A stretch of 64,000 bases of DNA from Arthrobacter horti. Its GTDB lineage: Bacteria > Actinomycetota > Actinomycetes > Actinomycetales > Micrococcaceae. The notes under the pieces were generated by a model. The model made no database searches. It was not told the origin of the DNA and saw only the letters and a list, made by a program, of their open reading frames with translations. Location of the stretch: the NCBI RefSeq assembly GCF_030731045.1, contig NZ_JAVALS010000005.1, positions 124,001 to 188,000 of the forward strand, written 5' to 3'. The translations under genes were made by a program, and so were the position numbers. Positions 23,318-31,697 of this stretch are shown here, piece by piece. The stretch's first letter is position 1. Each line of letters opens with the position of its first letter.

Positions 23318-24553
23318 TTACTTGCCGATCACGCCGATCGGAGCGATCTTGCCGTTTTCGACCTTGTAGCCGTAGACGTCAGGCGTGGCCAGTTCGCCGG
23401 TGGCATCCCACTTGTAGTGCTTGGACAGGCCATCAGCGTCGTAGGACTTGACCCAGGAGAGCAGGTCCTCGCGGGTCTGCTTGCCGTGGTCGATGCCGGA
23501 GAGCAGGACGGTGGCGGCGTCGTAGCCTTCGATGGAGTAGGTGCCGGGCTCGGCGTTGGCCAGCTTCTTGTACTCGGATTCGAAGGTGGGGATCAGCTCA
23601 CCCGGGATGCAGGGGCAGGTGAAGAAGGCGTTGGACGATGCGTCGCCGGCCTGCTTGATGAACTGGTCATCCTTCACACCATCCGGGCCCACGAAGGAAC
23701 CCGTGAAGCCCTTGGCCACCAACTGCTGGTCGAACGGCGCACCCTCGGCGTAGTAACCGGCGTAGTAGACCGTGTCGGCCTTGGCGTTCATGATCTTGGA
23801 GATCACCGCGGAGAAGTCCTTCTGGCCGGTGATGACCTTGTCAGAGCCGACCATGGCGGAGCCGAGAGCCTGGGAGGTCTGGGTGCCGAGGCCGATGCCG
23901 TAATCCGAATCGTCCTGGACCACGTAAACCTTCTTGGCCTGCAGCTTGTCCGTGAGGAACTTGGCCGCGGCCGGGCCCTGGACAGCGTCATTGCCCAGCG
24001 CACGGAAGAAGGTGGTCCAGCCGTTCTTGGTCAGGTTCGGGTTGGTGGCCGACGGCGTGATGTGCACCAGCTTCTTCTGCTCGAAGATGTTGCCCGTGGC
24101 CTTGGATTCACCGGAGAACGGCAGACCGACCACACCGATGATGTCCGCTTCAGACACGATCTGGGTGACCGGGCCGGTGGCCTTGTTGGGGTCACCTTCC
24201 GTGTCGAACTTCTTGAACTGCACCTGGCAGCCGGGGTTGGCGGCGTTGTGCTGGTTGACGGCCAGCTGGATGCCGTTGAAAATGTTGATGCCCAGCTGGG
24301 CGTTGGGGCCGGTTTCCGCACCGGCGTACGCGAGTGTGGTGGTGGCAGCACACGTGGCCTTGCCGTCCCCGGCGGGGAGCACCGCGGCTTTGGGGACGTC
24401 CACCGTGGAGATCGACGGGATGTTCACCTTGCCGTTGTCGCCGCCTGAGGTGCCCGTGGAGCTGGGGCCGCTCTGATTGGCGCAACCTGACATCAGCATG
24501 CTGAGCGCTACAGCTGCAACTGCCGTGACTGAAAGGGCTTTCTTCCTGTACAT
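23318..24553 (-). CDS. Branched-chain amino acid-binding lipoprotein
   Basis: 411 residues from ATG 24553. The signal peptide ends with LMSGC, a lipobox, so the protein is membrane-anchored outside the cell. It is followed by a Ser/Thr/Gly linker and a LivJ/LivK-type type I periplasmic-binding fold (AYAGAETGPNAQLGINIFNGIQ, GVVGLPFSGES, VVQDDSDYGIGLG). It is first in the liv operon. The promoter lies in the 221-base gap to the divergent MarR gene. Confidence 0.92.
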   Translation of the reverse strand: MYRKKALSVTAVAAVALSMLMSGCANQSGPSSTGTSGGDNGKVNIPSISTVDVPKAAVLPAGDGKATCAATTTLAYAGAETGPNAQLGINIFNGIQLAVNQHNAANPGCQVQFKKFDTEGDPNKATGPVTQIVSEADIIGVVGLPFSGESKATGNIFEQKKLVHITPSATNPNLTKNGWTTFFRALGNDAVQGPAAAKFLTDKLQAKKVYVVQDDSDYGIGLGTQTSQALGSAMVGSDKVITGQKDFSAVISKIMNAKADTVYYAGYYAEGAPFDQQLVAKGFTGSFVGPDGVKDDQFIKQAGDASSNAFFTCPCIPGELIPTFESEYKKLANAEPGTYSIEGYDAATVLLSGIDHGKQTREDLLSWVKSYDADGLSKHYKWDATGELATPDVYGYKVENGKIAPIGVIGK

Positions 24554-24751
24554 GTATGGCCTCCGCGCCAAATCAGGGTCTTGATCATGCGCCCGCAGCG
24601 GGTTGGTCGCGAGCACTTTCAAGAGAGTACTCCCATCAATGTGACCCGGGCCACACTTTGGCGGGTCAGAATCTGATAACGAATGTGCCGCCTCACCAGC
24701 CAGAACACGGACGGGGCCCGGTCGCACTCCGCAACGCCGGAACTTTGCCAT

Positions 24752-24764
24752 TTGCATTAAGCAA
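24752..24764. promoter_or_regulatory. Operator-like dyad at the MarR-ClC promoter
   Basis: TTGC-ATTAA-GCAA, a perfect 4-bp dyad, lies 10 bases before the MarR ATG and overlaps the probable -10 region. No Shine-Dalgarno is visible in front of that ATG, so the mRNA may be leaderless. A possible autoregulatory site. The rest of the 24554-24774 gap should contain the livK promoter, which I could not pin down. Confidence 0.4.
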
Positions 24765-24774
24765 TACTTGTCCT

Positions 24775-25230
24775 ATGGCAAATGATTTGGACGCCCAGGT
24801 GGAATCACTGCAGCGCGCCACGCGGGACTTCCTCGCCGTGGCGATGCGCAGTGTGGAGGACGCCACCGAGCTGACCCTCCCGCAGATGCGTATGCTCTTC
24901 GCCCTGCACGACCACGGCACCGTGCCCAGCGGCACCCTCGCCACCATCCTGGAGAGCGCGGGCTCCTCCGTGACACGGCTCGCGGACCGGCTCGGCACCG
25001 GCGGCTACGTTGAACGCAGCGGCTCGCCGGACAACCGCAGCCTGGTCCTCCTGTCCCTCACCGAGAAGGGGGCGTCCGCCGTCAAGGCCGTCCGCCGCCG
25101 TCGCGAACAGGAGTTCCGCACCGCGCTCGAGGAGCTGGCCCCGGGCACTCGCGAGCAGCTCAGCGCAGGCCTCACGGCCCTGCACGCCCACCTCTCGGCC
25201 GCCTCCCTCAGCCGGGCGGTGGTGGCATGA
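24775..25230 (+). CDS. MarR family transcriptional regulator
   Basis: 151 residues from ATG 24775. Winged-helix MarR fold: LPQMRMLFALHDHG, SGTLATILESAGSSVTRLAD (recognition helix) and ERSGSPDNRSLVLLSLTEKG (wing with the conserved D-x-R). Its stop overlaps the ATG of a ClC-type channel (ATGA), so the two are co-expressed. It is divergent from the liv operon. Ligand unknown. Confidence 0.88.
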   Translation: MANDLDAQVESLQRATRDFLAVAMRSVEDATELTLPQMRMLFALHDHGTVPSGTLATILESAGSSVTRLADRLGTGGYVERSGSPDNRSLVLLSLTEKGASAVKAVRRRREQEFRTALEELAPGTREQLSAGLTALHAHLSAASLSRAVVA

Positions 25231-26825
25231 GCGCTCACGCGCGCCAGAGGCTCGGCGATTTCTCCGTAGACCGGCGCCTGCCCGTGATCGCCCTGCTGGC
25301 TTTGCCGGTCGGCGCCCTGGGCGCGTGCGCCGCCTGGGCCCTGCTCTCCCTCATCGGACTGGCCACGAATCTCTTCTTCTTCGGCCGGGTCTCCACGGCC
25401 ATGGTCGCCGTGGGCCCGGGACATCCGTGGTGGCAGGTCCTGTTCGTGCCCATCGCAGGAGGCCTGGTCATCGGTCTCATGGCGCGTTTCGGCTCCGAGA
25501 AGATCCGGGGGCACGGCATGCCCGAGGCGATCGAGTCGATCCTCATCAAGGGCAGCCGGATCATGCCCAAGGTGGCGATCCTCAAGCCCGTGTCCGCGGC
25601 CATCAGCATCGGCTCGGGTGGCCCGTTCGGCGCCGAGGGGCCCATCATCATGACCGGTGGCGCCGTCGGCTCGATCCTGGCCCAGCACCTCCACCTCACA
25701 GCGGACGAACGCAAGACCCTTCTGGTCACCGGCGCCGCCGCCGGTATGGCTGCCACCTTCAACTCGCCGCTGGCCGCCGTGCTGCTCGCAGTGGAACTGC
25801 TGCTGTTCGAATGGCGTCCGCGCAGCTTCATCCCGGTGTCACTGGGAGTCGCCGTCGCCACCGTGGTGCGGGGGCTCATCCTCGGCAGCGCCCCCGTCTT
25901 CCCGGTCTCCACGGCCGGCATGCACCTCTCCCCCACCGTCGATGCGCTGGCCGCCGTGGTGGGCGTGACCGGTGCCATCGTGGCGGCCGGCGCCACCTGG
26001 CTGGTGTACCGGGCTGAGGATGCCTTCGCGCGGCTGCCGTTCCACTGGATGTGGTGGCCGGCCATCGGCGGCCTCATCATCGGGCTCGGCGGTCTCGTGG
26101 AGCCGCGCGCCCTGGGCGTAGGCTACGACGTGATCGACGCGCTCCTGACCGGGCAGGCGACCACCGGCCTGATCGTCGGCATCCTGGTGGTCAAGACGCT
26201 CATCTGGTCCCTGTCACTGGGCAGCGGAACCTCGGGCGGCGTGCTGGCCCCGGTGTTCATGATCGGCGGGGCGCTCGGCGCCGCTGTCGGGCTGCTGCTG
26301 CCGCCCGTCATCCCCGGATTCTGGGCACTTCTCGGGCTCACGGCCGTGGTGGGTGGGGTGATGCGCTCGCCGCTGACGGGCGTGGTGTTCACCCTGGAGC
26401 TCACGCACGCCTGGGATGCGGCGCTGCCCCTGCTGATCGCCTCGGTGGTCGCCTACGGGATCTCCGTGCTGGTCCTGCCCCGCTCCGTGCTGACGGAGAA
26501 GATCGCCCGGCGCGGACTGCATCTGACCCGCGACTACAGCACCGACCCGTTGGAGACGTTCTTCTGCGAGGACGCCATGCGGCCGGCGGAGGGGCCGACG
26601 ACGCCGCGCACCGGCGTCGCGCTTCACCCGCGCCACACGCTGAGGCACGCCGCGTATCTGCTGGCTGAGGCGGAGACGGACGAACTTCCGGTGATCGACG
26701 ACGACGGCCGCGTCCGGGGAGTGCTCGGCCCTCGTGATCTGCTGGTGGCCAGACTGCACGACCTTTCCGAGTCGACGGACCGGGAGCGGTCGCTGCGGTA
26801 CCTGGCGAAGCTGCCCGCATCGTAG
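25227..26825 (+). CDS. ClC family chloride channel/antiporter with CBS region
   Basis: 532 residues. The ClC selectivity motifs are present: GSGGPFGAEGP with the gating Glu, and GSGTSGGVLAPVFMIGGALGA. A helical core of about 430 residues is followed by a cytoplasmic tail with a CBS-like unit (HPRHTLRHAAYLLAEAETDELPVIDDDGRVRGVLGPRDLL). The gating Glu suggests H+/Cl- exchange rather than a pure channel, but that is inference. It is translationally coupled to the MarR gene. Confidence 0.92.
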   Translation: MSAHARQRLGDFSVDRRLPVIALLALPVGALGACAAWALLSLIGLATNLFFFGRVSTAMVAVGPGHPWWQVLFVPIAGGLVIGLMARFGSEKIRGHGMPEAIESILIKGSRIMPKVAILKPVSAAISIGSGGPFGAEGPIIMTGGAVGSILAQHLHLTADERKTLLVTGAAAGMAATFNSPLAAVLLAVELLLFEWRPRSFIPVSLGVAVATVVRGLILGSAPVFPVSTAGMHLSPTVDALAAVVGVTGAIVAAGATWLVYRAEDAFARLPFHWMWWPAIGGLIIGLGGLVEPRALGVGYDVIDALLTGQATTGLIVGILVVKTLIWSLSLGSGTSGGVLAPVFMIGGALGAAVGLLLPPVIPGFWALLGLTAVVGGVMRSPLTGVVFTLELTHAWDAALPLLIASVVAYGISVLVLPRSVLTEKIARRGLHLTRDYSTDPLETFFCEDAMRPAEGPTTPRTGVALHPRHTLRHAAYLLAEAETDELPVIDDDGRVRGVLGPRDLLVARLHDLSESTDRERSLRYLAKLPAS

Positions 26826-26839
26826 GCGCCTCCACACAG

Positions 26840-26879
26840 CGGAGGGCCGCCGGGACCCCATGGTCCCGACGGCCCTCCG
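26840..26879. terminator. Bidirectional terminator hairpin
   Basis: Arms 26840-26857 and 26862-26879 form an 18-bp stem with one mismatch and a 4-base loop, between the convergent ClC and formaldehyde dehydrogenase genes. Confidence 0.7.
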
Positions 26880-26892
26880 TTGGCGTCCAGCG

Positions 26893-28110
26893 TCAGTTGC
26901 GCACGTAGCCGTTCGGGTTCAGTACGTACTTGGTGGCCGCACCGGCGTCGAATTCGGCGTAGCCGCGCGGCGCATCCTCAAGCGGGATGGCCTTCGCGTT
27001 GACGGCCTTCGCGATCTGGACCTTGTCATGCAGGATCGCCATCATCAGCTGCCGGTTGTACTTCATCACCGGGCACTGGCCCGTGGTGAAGGACAGGGAC
27101 TTCGCCCAGCCCGTCCCGAGGGACAGCGACAGCGAGCCGCGCTGCGCGGCCTCGTCGATGCCGCCCGGATCCCCCGTGACGTACAGGCCGGGAATGCCGA
27201 GCGAGCCGCCGGCCGCGGTCAGATCCATGAGGGAGTTCAGGACGGTGGCGGGCGCCTCGTGAGAGGCGTCCTTGCCGTGGCCCTTCGCCTCGAAGCCCAC
27301 TGCGTCGATGCCGCAGTCCACCTCCGGGACGCCGAGCAGCTGCTCGATCTGGTCCCGGGGGTCACCCGCACCCACGTTGACGGTCTCGCAGCCGAAGGAA
27401 CGCGCCTGCGCCAGGCGGTCTTCGTTCATGTCGCCGACGATCACCACGGCGGCGCCGAGCAGCTGCGCGCCGGCGGCGGCCGCCAGGCCGACGGGACCCG
27501 CACCGGCGATGTAGACGGTGGAACCGACCCCGACATTTGCCGTGACGGCGCCGTGGAATCCCGTGGGGAAGATGTCGGAGAGCATGGTCAGATCCATGAT
27601 CTTCTCCAGCGCCTGATCACGGTCCGGGAACTTCAGGAGATTCCAGTCGGCGTACGGGACCAGCACGTACTCGGCCTGGCCGCCGACCCAGCCACCCATG
27701 TCGACGTAGCCGTAGGCGCTGCCGGGACGGTCCGGGTTCACGTTCAGGCAGATACCGGTCTTGCCCTCCTTGCAGTTGCGGCAGCGTCCACAGGAGATGT
27801 TGAACGGCACGGAGACGATGTCCCCCACCTTGATGAACTCGACGTCGGATCCCACCTCCACGACTTCGCCCGTGATCTCGTGGCCCAGGACCAGGTTCTG
27901 CGGCGCCGTCGTCCGGCCGCGGACCATGTGCTGATCCGAGCCGCAGATGTTGGTGGTCACGGTCCGGAGAATCACTCCGTGCGGCACCTTGCGCCCGACG
28001 TTCAGCGGGTTGACGCCCGGGCCGTCCTTCAACTCGAACGTCGGGTATTCCGTGTCGATGACCTCGACGACTCCCGGCGACTTGTAGGCGACCGCCCTGT
28101 TTCCTGACAT
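26893..28110 (-). CDS. fdhA: Glutathione-independent formaldehyde dehydrogenase
   Basis: 405 residues, a zinc medium-chain dehydrogenase close to Pseudomonas FdhA. It oxidises formaldehyde to formate with tightly bound NAD and no thiol cofactor. Catalytic zinc ligands: Cys56 (TNICGSDQH) and His77 (LGHEITGE). Structural zinc: Cys107, 110, 113, 121 (CGRCRNC...GIC). Rossmann motif AGAGPVGLAAAAGAQLLG. GGAG precedes the ATG. The long insertions match FdhA rather than mycothiol-dependent MscR. It could also dismutate other aldehydes. Confidence 0.9.
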   Translation of the reverse strand: MSGNRAVAYKSPGVVEVIDTEYPTFELKDGPGVNPLNVGRKVPHGVILRTVTTNICGSDQHMVRGRTTAPQNLVLGHEITGEVVEVGSDVEFIKVGDIVSVPFNISCGRCRNCKEGKTGICLNVNPDRPGSAYGYVDMGGWVGGQAEYVLVPYADWNLLKFPDRDQALEKIMDLTMLSDIFPTGFHGAVTANVGVGSTVYIAGAGPVGLAAAAGAQLLGAAVVIVGDMNEDRLAQARSFGCETVNVGAGDPRDQIEQLLGVPEVDCGIDAVGFEAKGHGKDASHEAPATVLNSLMDLTAAGGSLGIPGLYVTGDPGGIDEAAQRGSLSLSLGTGWAKSLSFTTGQCPVMKYNRQLMMAILHDKVQIAKAVNAKAIPLEDAPRGYAEFDAGAATKYVLNPNGYVRN

Positions 28111-28471
28111 TCCCGCTCCTTCAACACTTCATTGAGTTGATCGATGGTGATCCGGGCCGACGGCATCACGGTGCCGACGGCCGTGCAGGCATCCGTCCGC
28201 GATCGCGGAGCGGATCCCAGCGGTTCAGACGCGATGGTGTGCTCGCATACTCGACGGCGATGCGCCGCCACGGGAAGTCATCGATCCGGCCGCCTGATGG
28301 GCTTCCGCACGCTTCCCGTTCGCTCGTTATGACAGAGCCTAAGTGAGGTGTGAAGGAAAAACCATACCGTGGGGATGGTTATTTTAAGATTGATATATCA
28401 ATGGACGACTAGTTGTCGGCCGCTCAGGACCCGGCTGCACCGATGCGGGACCTGCCCTTCTTCCAGGCGGG
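28111..28471. other. Gene-free 361-base spacer upstream of fdhA
   Basis: No convincing coding sequence on either strand. It must hold the fdhA promoter. TCAAC/GTTGA arms (about 28120-28139) flank the fdhA leader. An AT-rich stretch near 28345-28405 contains the perfect 14-base palindrome ATTGATATATCAAT (28389-28402). The palindrome is operator-like, but no regulator gene is adjacent. Confidence 0.5.
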
Positions 28472-28729
28472 CTACCGGGGTGCCGTGCGCACCCGCCCGT
28501 CCTCCGTGCGGTAGCCGAGCGCGTAACTGGGACAGCGGTCGATGACCGCGACCACCTCGTCGACCGTCGCATCGTCAGTGGAGATCCAGGGCCTGCGGTC
28601 TCTGTCGAACACCGTCGGGAGCCCTCGGACGCACTCGGTCGCGTGCCGGCAGCGCACGGCCTCCCACGTCACCACGAAGCCTTCACCGGGGTACTCACGG
28701 ATGGACGGTGATTCGTCATGCTCGCTCAT
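28472..28729 (-). CDS. Divergent 4Fe-4S mono-cluster (Fer4_19-like) protein
   Basis: 85 residues. Three cysteines sit in the arrangement typical of this small family: RCRHATECVRGLPTVFD (Cys27, Cys33) and RCPSYAL (Cys66). The C-terminal CPS.AL segment and the invariant RPW also match. Members carry a single iron-sulfur cluster and are thought to be electron carriers or sensors. It follows the epoxide hydrolase by 85 bases, with a hairpin between, and precedes fdhA across the gene-free spacer. Partner enzyme not identified. Confidence 0.78.
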   Translation of the reverse strand: MSEHDESPSIREYPGEGFVVTWEAVRCRHATECVRGLPTVFDRDRRPWISTDDATVDEVVAVIDRCPSYALGYRTEDGRVRTAPR

Positions 28730-28763
28730 GAATGAAGACTACTCCCGGGCTCCCCGACGGCTC

Positions 28764-28801
28764 CCCGTGGGCGCACGGTCTCAAGGCCGCGCGCCCACGG
28801 G
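28764..28801 (-). terminator. Terminator hairpin after epoxide hydrolase
   Basis: CCCGTGGGCGC (28764-28774) pairs perfectly with GCGCCCACGGG (28791-28801); loop 16 bases; immediately past the epoxide hydrolase stop. Confidence 0.55.
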
Positions 28802-28814
28802 CAGAGGCCCGGGA

Positions 28815-29966
28815 TCAGACCTGCTCGGTGACGAGCCCGAAGAACCCCCGGATGTCCGCGGTGAGAACCTCCGGCGCTTCGTGAGCGGCGTAGTGGCCGG
28901 CCGCGTCGTTCGGCCCTCCACCCGGGACGTTCACGTCGTAGCGGTTCCAACTGACGATGGCCGCGTGATCCCGGTCCGCGAACTTCCGGATGGACTGGAA
29001 GTCCCCGGCGAACATGGCCAGCCCGGTGGGAACCGTGGTCTGTCCACTCGGCTGCTGCTCGGCGTGCGCGTCCTCGTAGTAGAAGCGGATGGCCGATCCC
29101 GCCGTGCCGGTCAGCCAGTAGCTGGCCACGTTGGCGATGACGAACTCATCCTCCAGGCCCTCACCGAAGAGCTGGATGTTCCAGCCGAGCAGCCCCACCG
29201 GTGAATCGGCCAGCGCGTACGCGAGTGTCTGTGGCTGCTGGCTGTGCAGGATGTTGAAGGACATCTTGTTCTCGTAGAACCACTGCAGATGCTGGAGCCC
29301 CGCCTGATCCTCTTCGGAGAGGTCAGCGAAATCGGACGGATCTCCCGTGGGGAAGGAGAAGAGCTGTGTCACATGCACACCGACCACGTGCTCCGGATCC
29401 AGCCGGCCGATCTCCGGCGAGACCATGGATCCGCCGTCATTGCCCACCGCACCGTAGCGTTCGTAGCCCAGCCGTGCCATCAGCTCCGCCCACGCCGCGG
29501 CCGTGCGGTACCGGTTCCAGCCGGTGCTCCGGGTGGGCCCGGAGAAGGCGAAGCCCGGGAGGGAGGGGATGACCACGTCGAAGGCGGGCGCCGACGGGTC
29601 CTCCGGCTCCGTGAGCGGGCCGATGATGTCCAGGTACTCGAACACACTGCCCGGCCAGCCGTGGGTGAGGATCAGGGGGATGGCGTCCGGACGGCTGGAG
29701 CGGACGTGGATGAAGTGGATCTGCTCGCCGTCGAGCTCCGTGACGAACTGGGGGAAGGAGTTGAGCCGGGCCTCGACGGAACGCCAGTCGAAGCCGTTCC
29801 TCCAGTACTCGGCCAGCCGGCGCACCCGCCCGAGTGGGACCCCGTAGGAGTCGCCCACGCCAGGAAGCTCGTCCGGCCAGAGCGCCCGTTCCAGCCGGGT
29901 GGCGAGGTCGTCAAGACGGTCCTGCGGGATGTCGATACGGGTGGGACGAATTGCGGTGTTGCTCAT
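28815..29966 (-). CDS. Epoxide hydrolase family protein (EHN + alpha/beta hydrolase)
   Basis: 383 residues from ATG 29966 (GGAG 5 bases upstream; ATG 29969 is possible). The N-terminal EHN domain (about 1-110) is followed by an alpha/beta hydrolase core. HGWPGS forms the oxyanion region, the nucleophile is the Asp in GNDGGS (residue 177), and a C-terminal HYAAHEAPEVL supplies the His. This is the microsomal/juvenile-hormone epoxide hydrolase type, which opens epoxides to diols. Natural substrate unknown. Confidence 0.88.
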   Translation of the reverse strand: MSNTAIRPTRIDIPQDRLDDLATRLERALWPDELPGVGDSYGVPLGRVRRLAEYWRNGFDWRSVEARLNSFPQFVTELDGEQIHFIHVRSSRPDAIPLILTHGWPGSVFEYLDIIGPLTEPEDPSAPAFDVVIPSLPGFAFSGPTRSTGWNRYRTAAAWAELMARLGYERYGAVGNDGGSMVSPEIGRLDPEHVVGVHVTQLFSFPTGDPSDFADLSEEDQAGLQHLQWFYENKMSFNILHSQQPQTLAYALADSPVGLLGWNIQLFGEGLEDEFVIANVASYWLTGTAGSAIRFYYEDAHAEQQPSGQTTVPTGLAMFAGDFQSIRKFADRDHAAIVSWNRYDVNVPGGGPNDAAGHYAAHEAPEVLTADIRGFFGLVTEQV

Positions 29967-30048
29967 CATTACTCCGTTCGTGATCTTGCGGTGGGACTCT
30001 CACAGTCTACGAACGGGCTCTGACACTGAAGCGGCATACCGCCACTCG

Positions 30049-30122
30049 TGCCCCAGCAGGGACTCGAACCCTGACTGTGCCGATTTTAAGTCGGCTGCCT
30101 CTGCCAATTGGGCTACTGGGGC
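30049..30122 (-). tRNA. tRNA with UAA anticodon (read as Leu), short variable loop
   Basis: The 74-base cloverleaf on the minus strand has a 7-bp acceptor stem (GCCCCAG/CTGGGGC) with discriminator A and D arm GCCC-AATTGGCAGA-GGC. The anticodon stem GCCGA/TCGGC holds loop CTTAAAA, giving anticodon UAA. The variable loop is only ACAGT, and the T arm is CAGGG-TTCGAGT-CCCTG. The 3' CCA is not encoded. UAA reads UUA/UUG, hence Leu by anticodon. However, normal bacterial tRNA-Leu is class II with a long variable arm, so the identity is uncertain. Confidence 0.85.
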
Positions 30123-30173
30123 GCCCGGACCATCCTATCCAACAGCCGCGGTGGGCCCGCATGGCGCCCGGAA

Positions 30174-30220
30174 ACGACGTCGGCGCCGTTCACCGGGAAG
30201 GTGAACGGCGCCGACGTCGT
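30174..30220 (-). terminator. Perfect 21-bp terminator hairpin after ndh
   Basis: Arms 30174-30194 and 30200-30220 pair perfectly around GGGAA. It lies 45 bases past the ndh stop and just upstream of the tRNA on the same strand. Confidence 0.7.
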
Positions 30221-30264
30221 GAATCAGGCAGCCTCAGGCGGCCTCCTCACGGAGACCCTACGGC

Positions 30265-31677
30265 CTACTTGGACGCGGTCTCAGCCGGCTTCGGGGCCGG
30301 ACGGGCGGCGGCCTCGAAGGCACCGCGCGGGTTGTCCAGGTCCACCAGCTGAGTGGTGTCGCGGCCCGAGAAGAGGCTCAGGAACCAGCCACCGACCACG
30401 CGGAACTTACGCTCGAAGGTCGGCATCGCCATGCCGTGGTAGCCACGGTGCGCGATCCAGGCCAGCGGGCCCTTAAGACCGATGCGGCCCAGCAGGTTGA
30501 TGTTGGCGACACCCTTCCAGGAGCCGAAACCGGCCACAGCACCGAGGTTCTTGTGCTTGTAGTCGTGCATCGGCTTGTCCCAGCGGGAGGCCCACAGGTT
30601 CTTCGCCAGAACCTTGGCCTGACGCAGGGCGTGCTGGGCGTTCGGCACGCAGGTGCCGTCCGGCAGGCCCTTGCCCGTGAGGTCCGGAACGGCGGCGACG
30701 TCGCCGGCGGCCCAGGCGTTGTCGATGATGCCCTCGTCACCGGCGATGCGCAGGTCAGGCAGCACGCGGACGCGGCCACGGGGCTCCAGCGGGAAGTCGG
30801 TGGAGCGGACCATCGGGTTCGCCTGAACACCGGCGGCCCAGATGAGGGTGTCCGCGGCGAATTCGCCCGCCGGGGACTTGTCCGCCATGTTGATGAGCTT
30901 GAGCTTGTCCTCGGCGTCGGCCAGGGAGGTGTTCAGCAGCACCTCGATGCCGCGGCTGCGCAGGTGCTCGACGACCCACTCGGCCTGCTCGGCGGTGACC
31001 TCGGGCATGATGCGGCCCATGGCCTCGACCAGGACGAAGCGGATCTCGCTCTGGTCCACGCGCGGGTTCTCGCGGACAGCCTGGCGGGCCATGTCCTCGA
31101 GCTCGGTGATCGCCTCGATGCCGGCGAAGCCACCGCCCACCACCACGAAGGTCAGGGCGGCCTTGCGGGCCTCGGGATCGGTCATGGTGGAGGCGAGCTC
31201 GATCTTGCTGAGGACCTTGTTGCGGAGGGCCACGGCCTCTTCGATGGTCTTCAGGCCGATGCCCTTGTCCGCCAGACCCGGGATCGGGAAGGTGCGGGTG
31301 ATGGCGCCGGCAGCCAGAACGACGTCGAAGTACGGGATCTCGAACGGTGCGCCACCGTCGGCCGGCGCGACGACGGCCTTGCGGTTGGCGTGGTCGATCG
31401 CGGTGACGCGGCCCTGGATGAGTTCGGTCTGCTTGAGGTGCTGACGGTGGGAGACCACGGCGTGGCGGGCCTCGATGTTGCCGCCGGCCACCTCGGGCAG
31501 GAACGGCTGGTACGTCATGTAGGGAAGCGGATCGACGACGGTGACGATGCCACCGGCGTTGGCGATCTTCTTCTGAAGCTTCAGGGCTACGTACAGTCCG
31601 ACGTAGCCGCCGCCGACGACGAGGACGCGCGGACGGTCCTGCAATTGGGGAGCGAGGGGCTGCTGAGTGGTTGCCAT
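30265..31677 (-). CDS. ndh: Type II NADH dehydrogenase
   Basis: 470 residues, a monotopic flavoprotein. It passes electrons from NADH to menaquinone without pumping protons. FAD site: RVLVVGGGYVGLYVALKL; NADH site: TFVVVGGGFAGIEAI. LIWAAGVQANPM and AAGDVAAVPD are conserved NDH-2 segments. The C-terminal region is amphipathic for membrane contact and ends in a Lys/Pro/Ala-rich tail. A perfect TGTGA-N6-TCACA site lies 21 bases before the ATG, suggesting cAMP-CRP/GlxR control. It is monocistronic between hairpins. Confidence 0.94.
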   Translation of the reverse strand: MATTQQPLAPQLQDRPRVLVVGGGYVGLYVALKLQKKIANAGGIVTVVDPLPYMTYQPFLPEVAGGNIEARHAVVSHRQHLKQTELIQGRVTAIDHANRKAVVAPADGGAPFEIPYFDVVLAAGAITRTFPIPGLADKGIGLKTIEEAVALRNKVLSKIELASTMTDPEARKAALTFVVVGGGFAGIEAITELEDMARQAVRENPRVDQSEIRFVLVEAMGRIMPEVTAEQAEWVVEHLRSRGIEVLLNTSLADAEDKLKLINMADKSPAGEFAADTLIWAAGVQANPMVRSTDFPLEPRGRVRVLPDLRIAGDEGIIDNAWAAGDVAAVPDLTGKGLPDGTCVPNAQHALRQAKVLAKNLWASRWDKPMHDYKHKNLGAVAGFGSWKGVANINLLGRIGLKGPLAWIAHRGYHGMAMPTFERKFRVVGGWFLSLFSGRDTTQLVDLDNPRGAFEAAARPAPKPAETASK

Positions 31678-31697
31678 GCTCCCAGAATACCGCAGTT

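Noticed and set aside
28029-28346. Short frames upstream of fdhA on both strands
   Set aside because: Arg/Ser-rich, overlapping the fdhA 5' end or the AT-rich promoter island, with no ribosome-binding site or recognisable motif.
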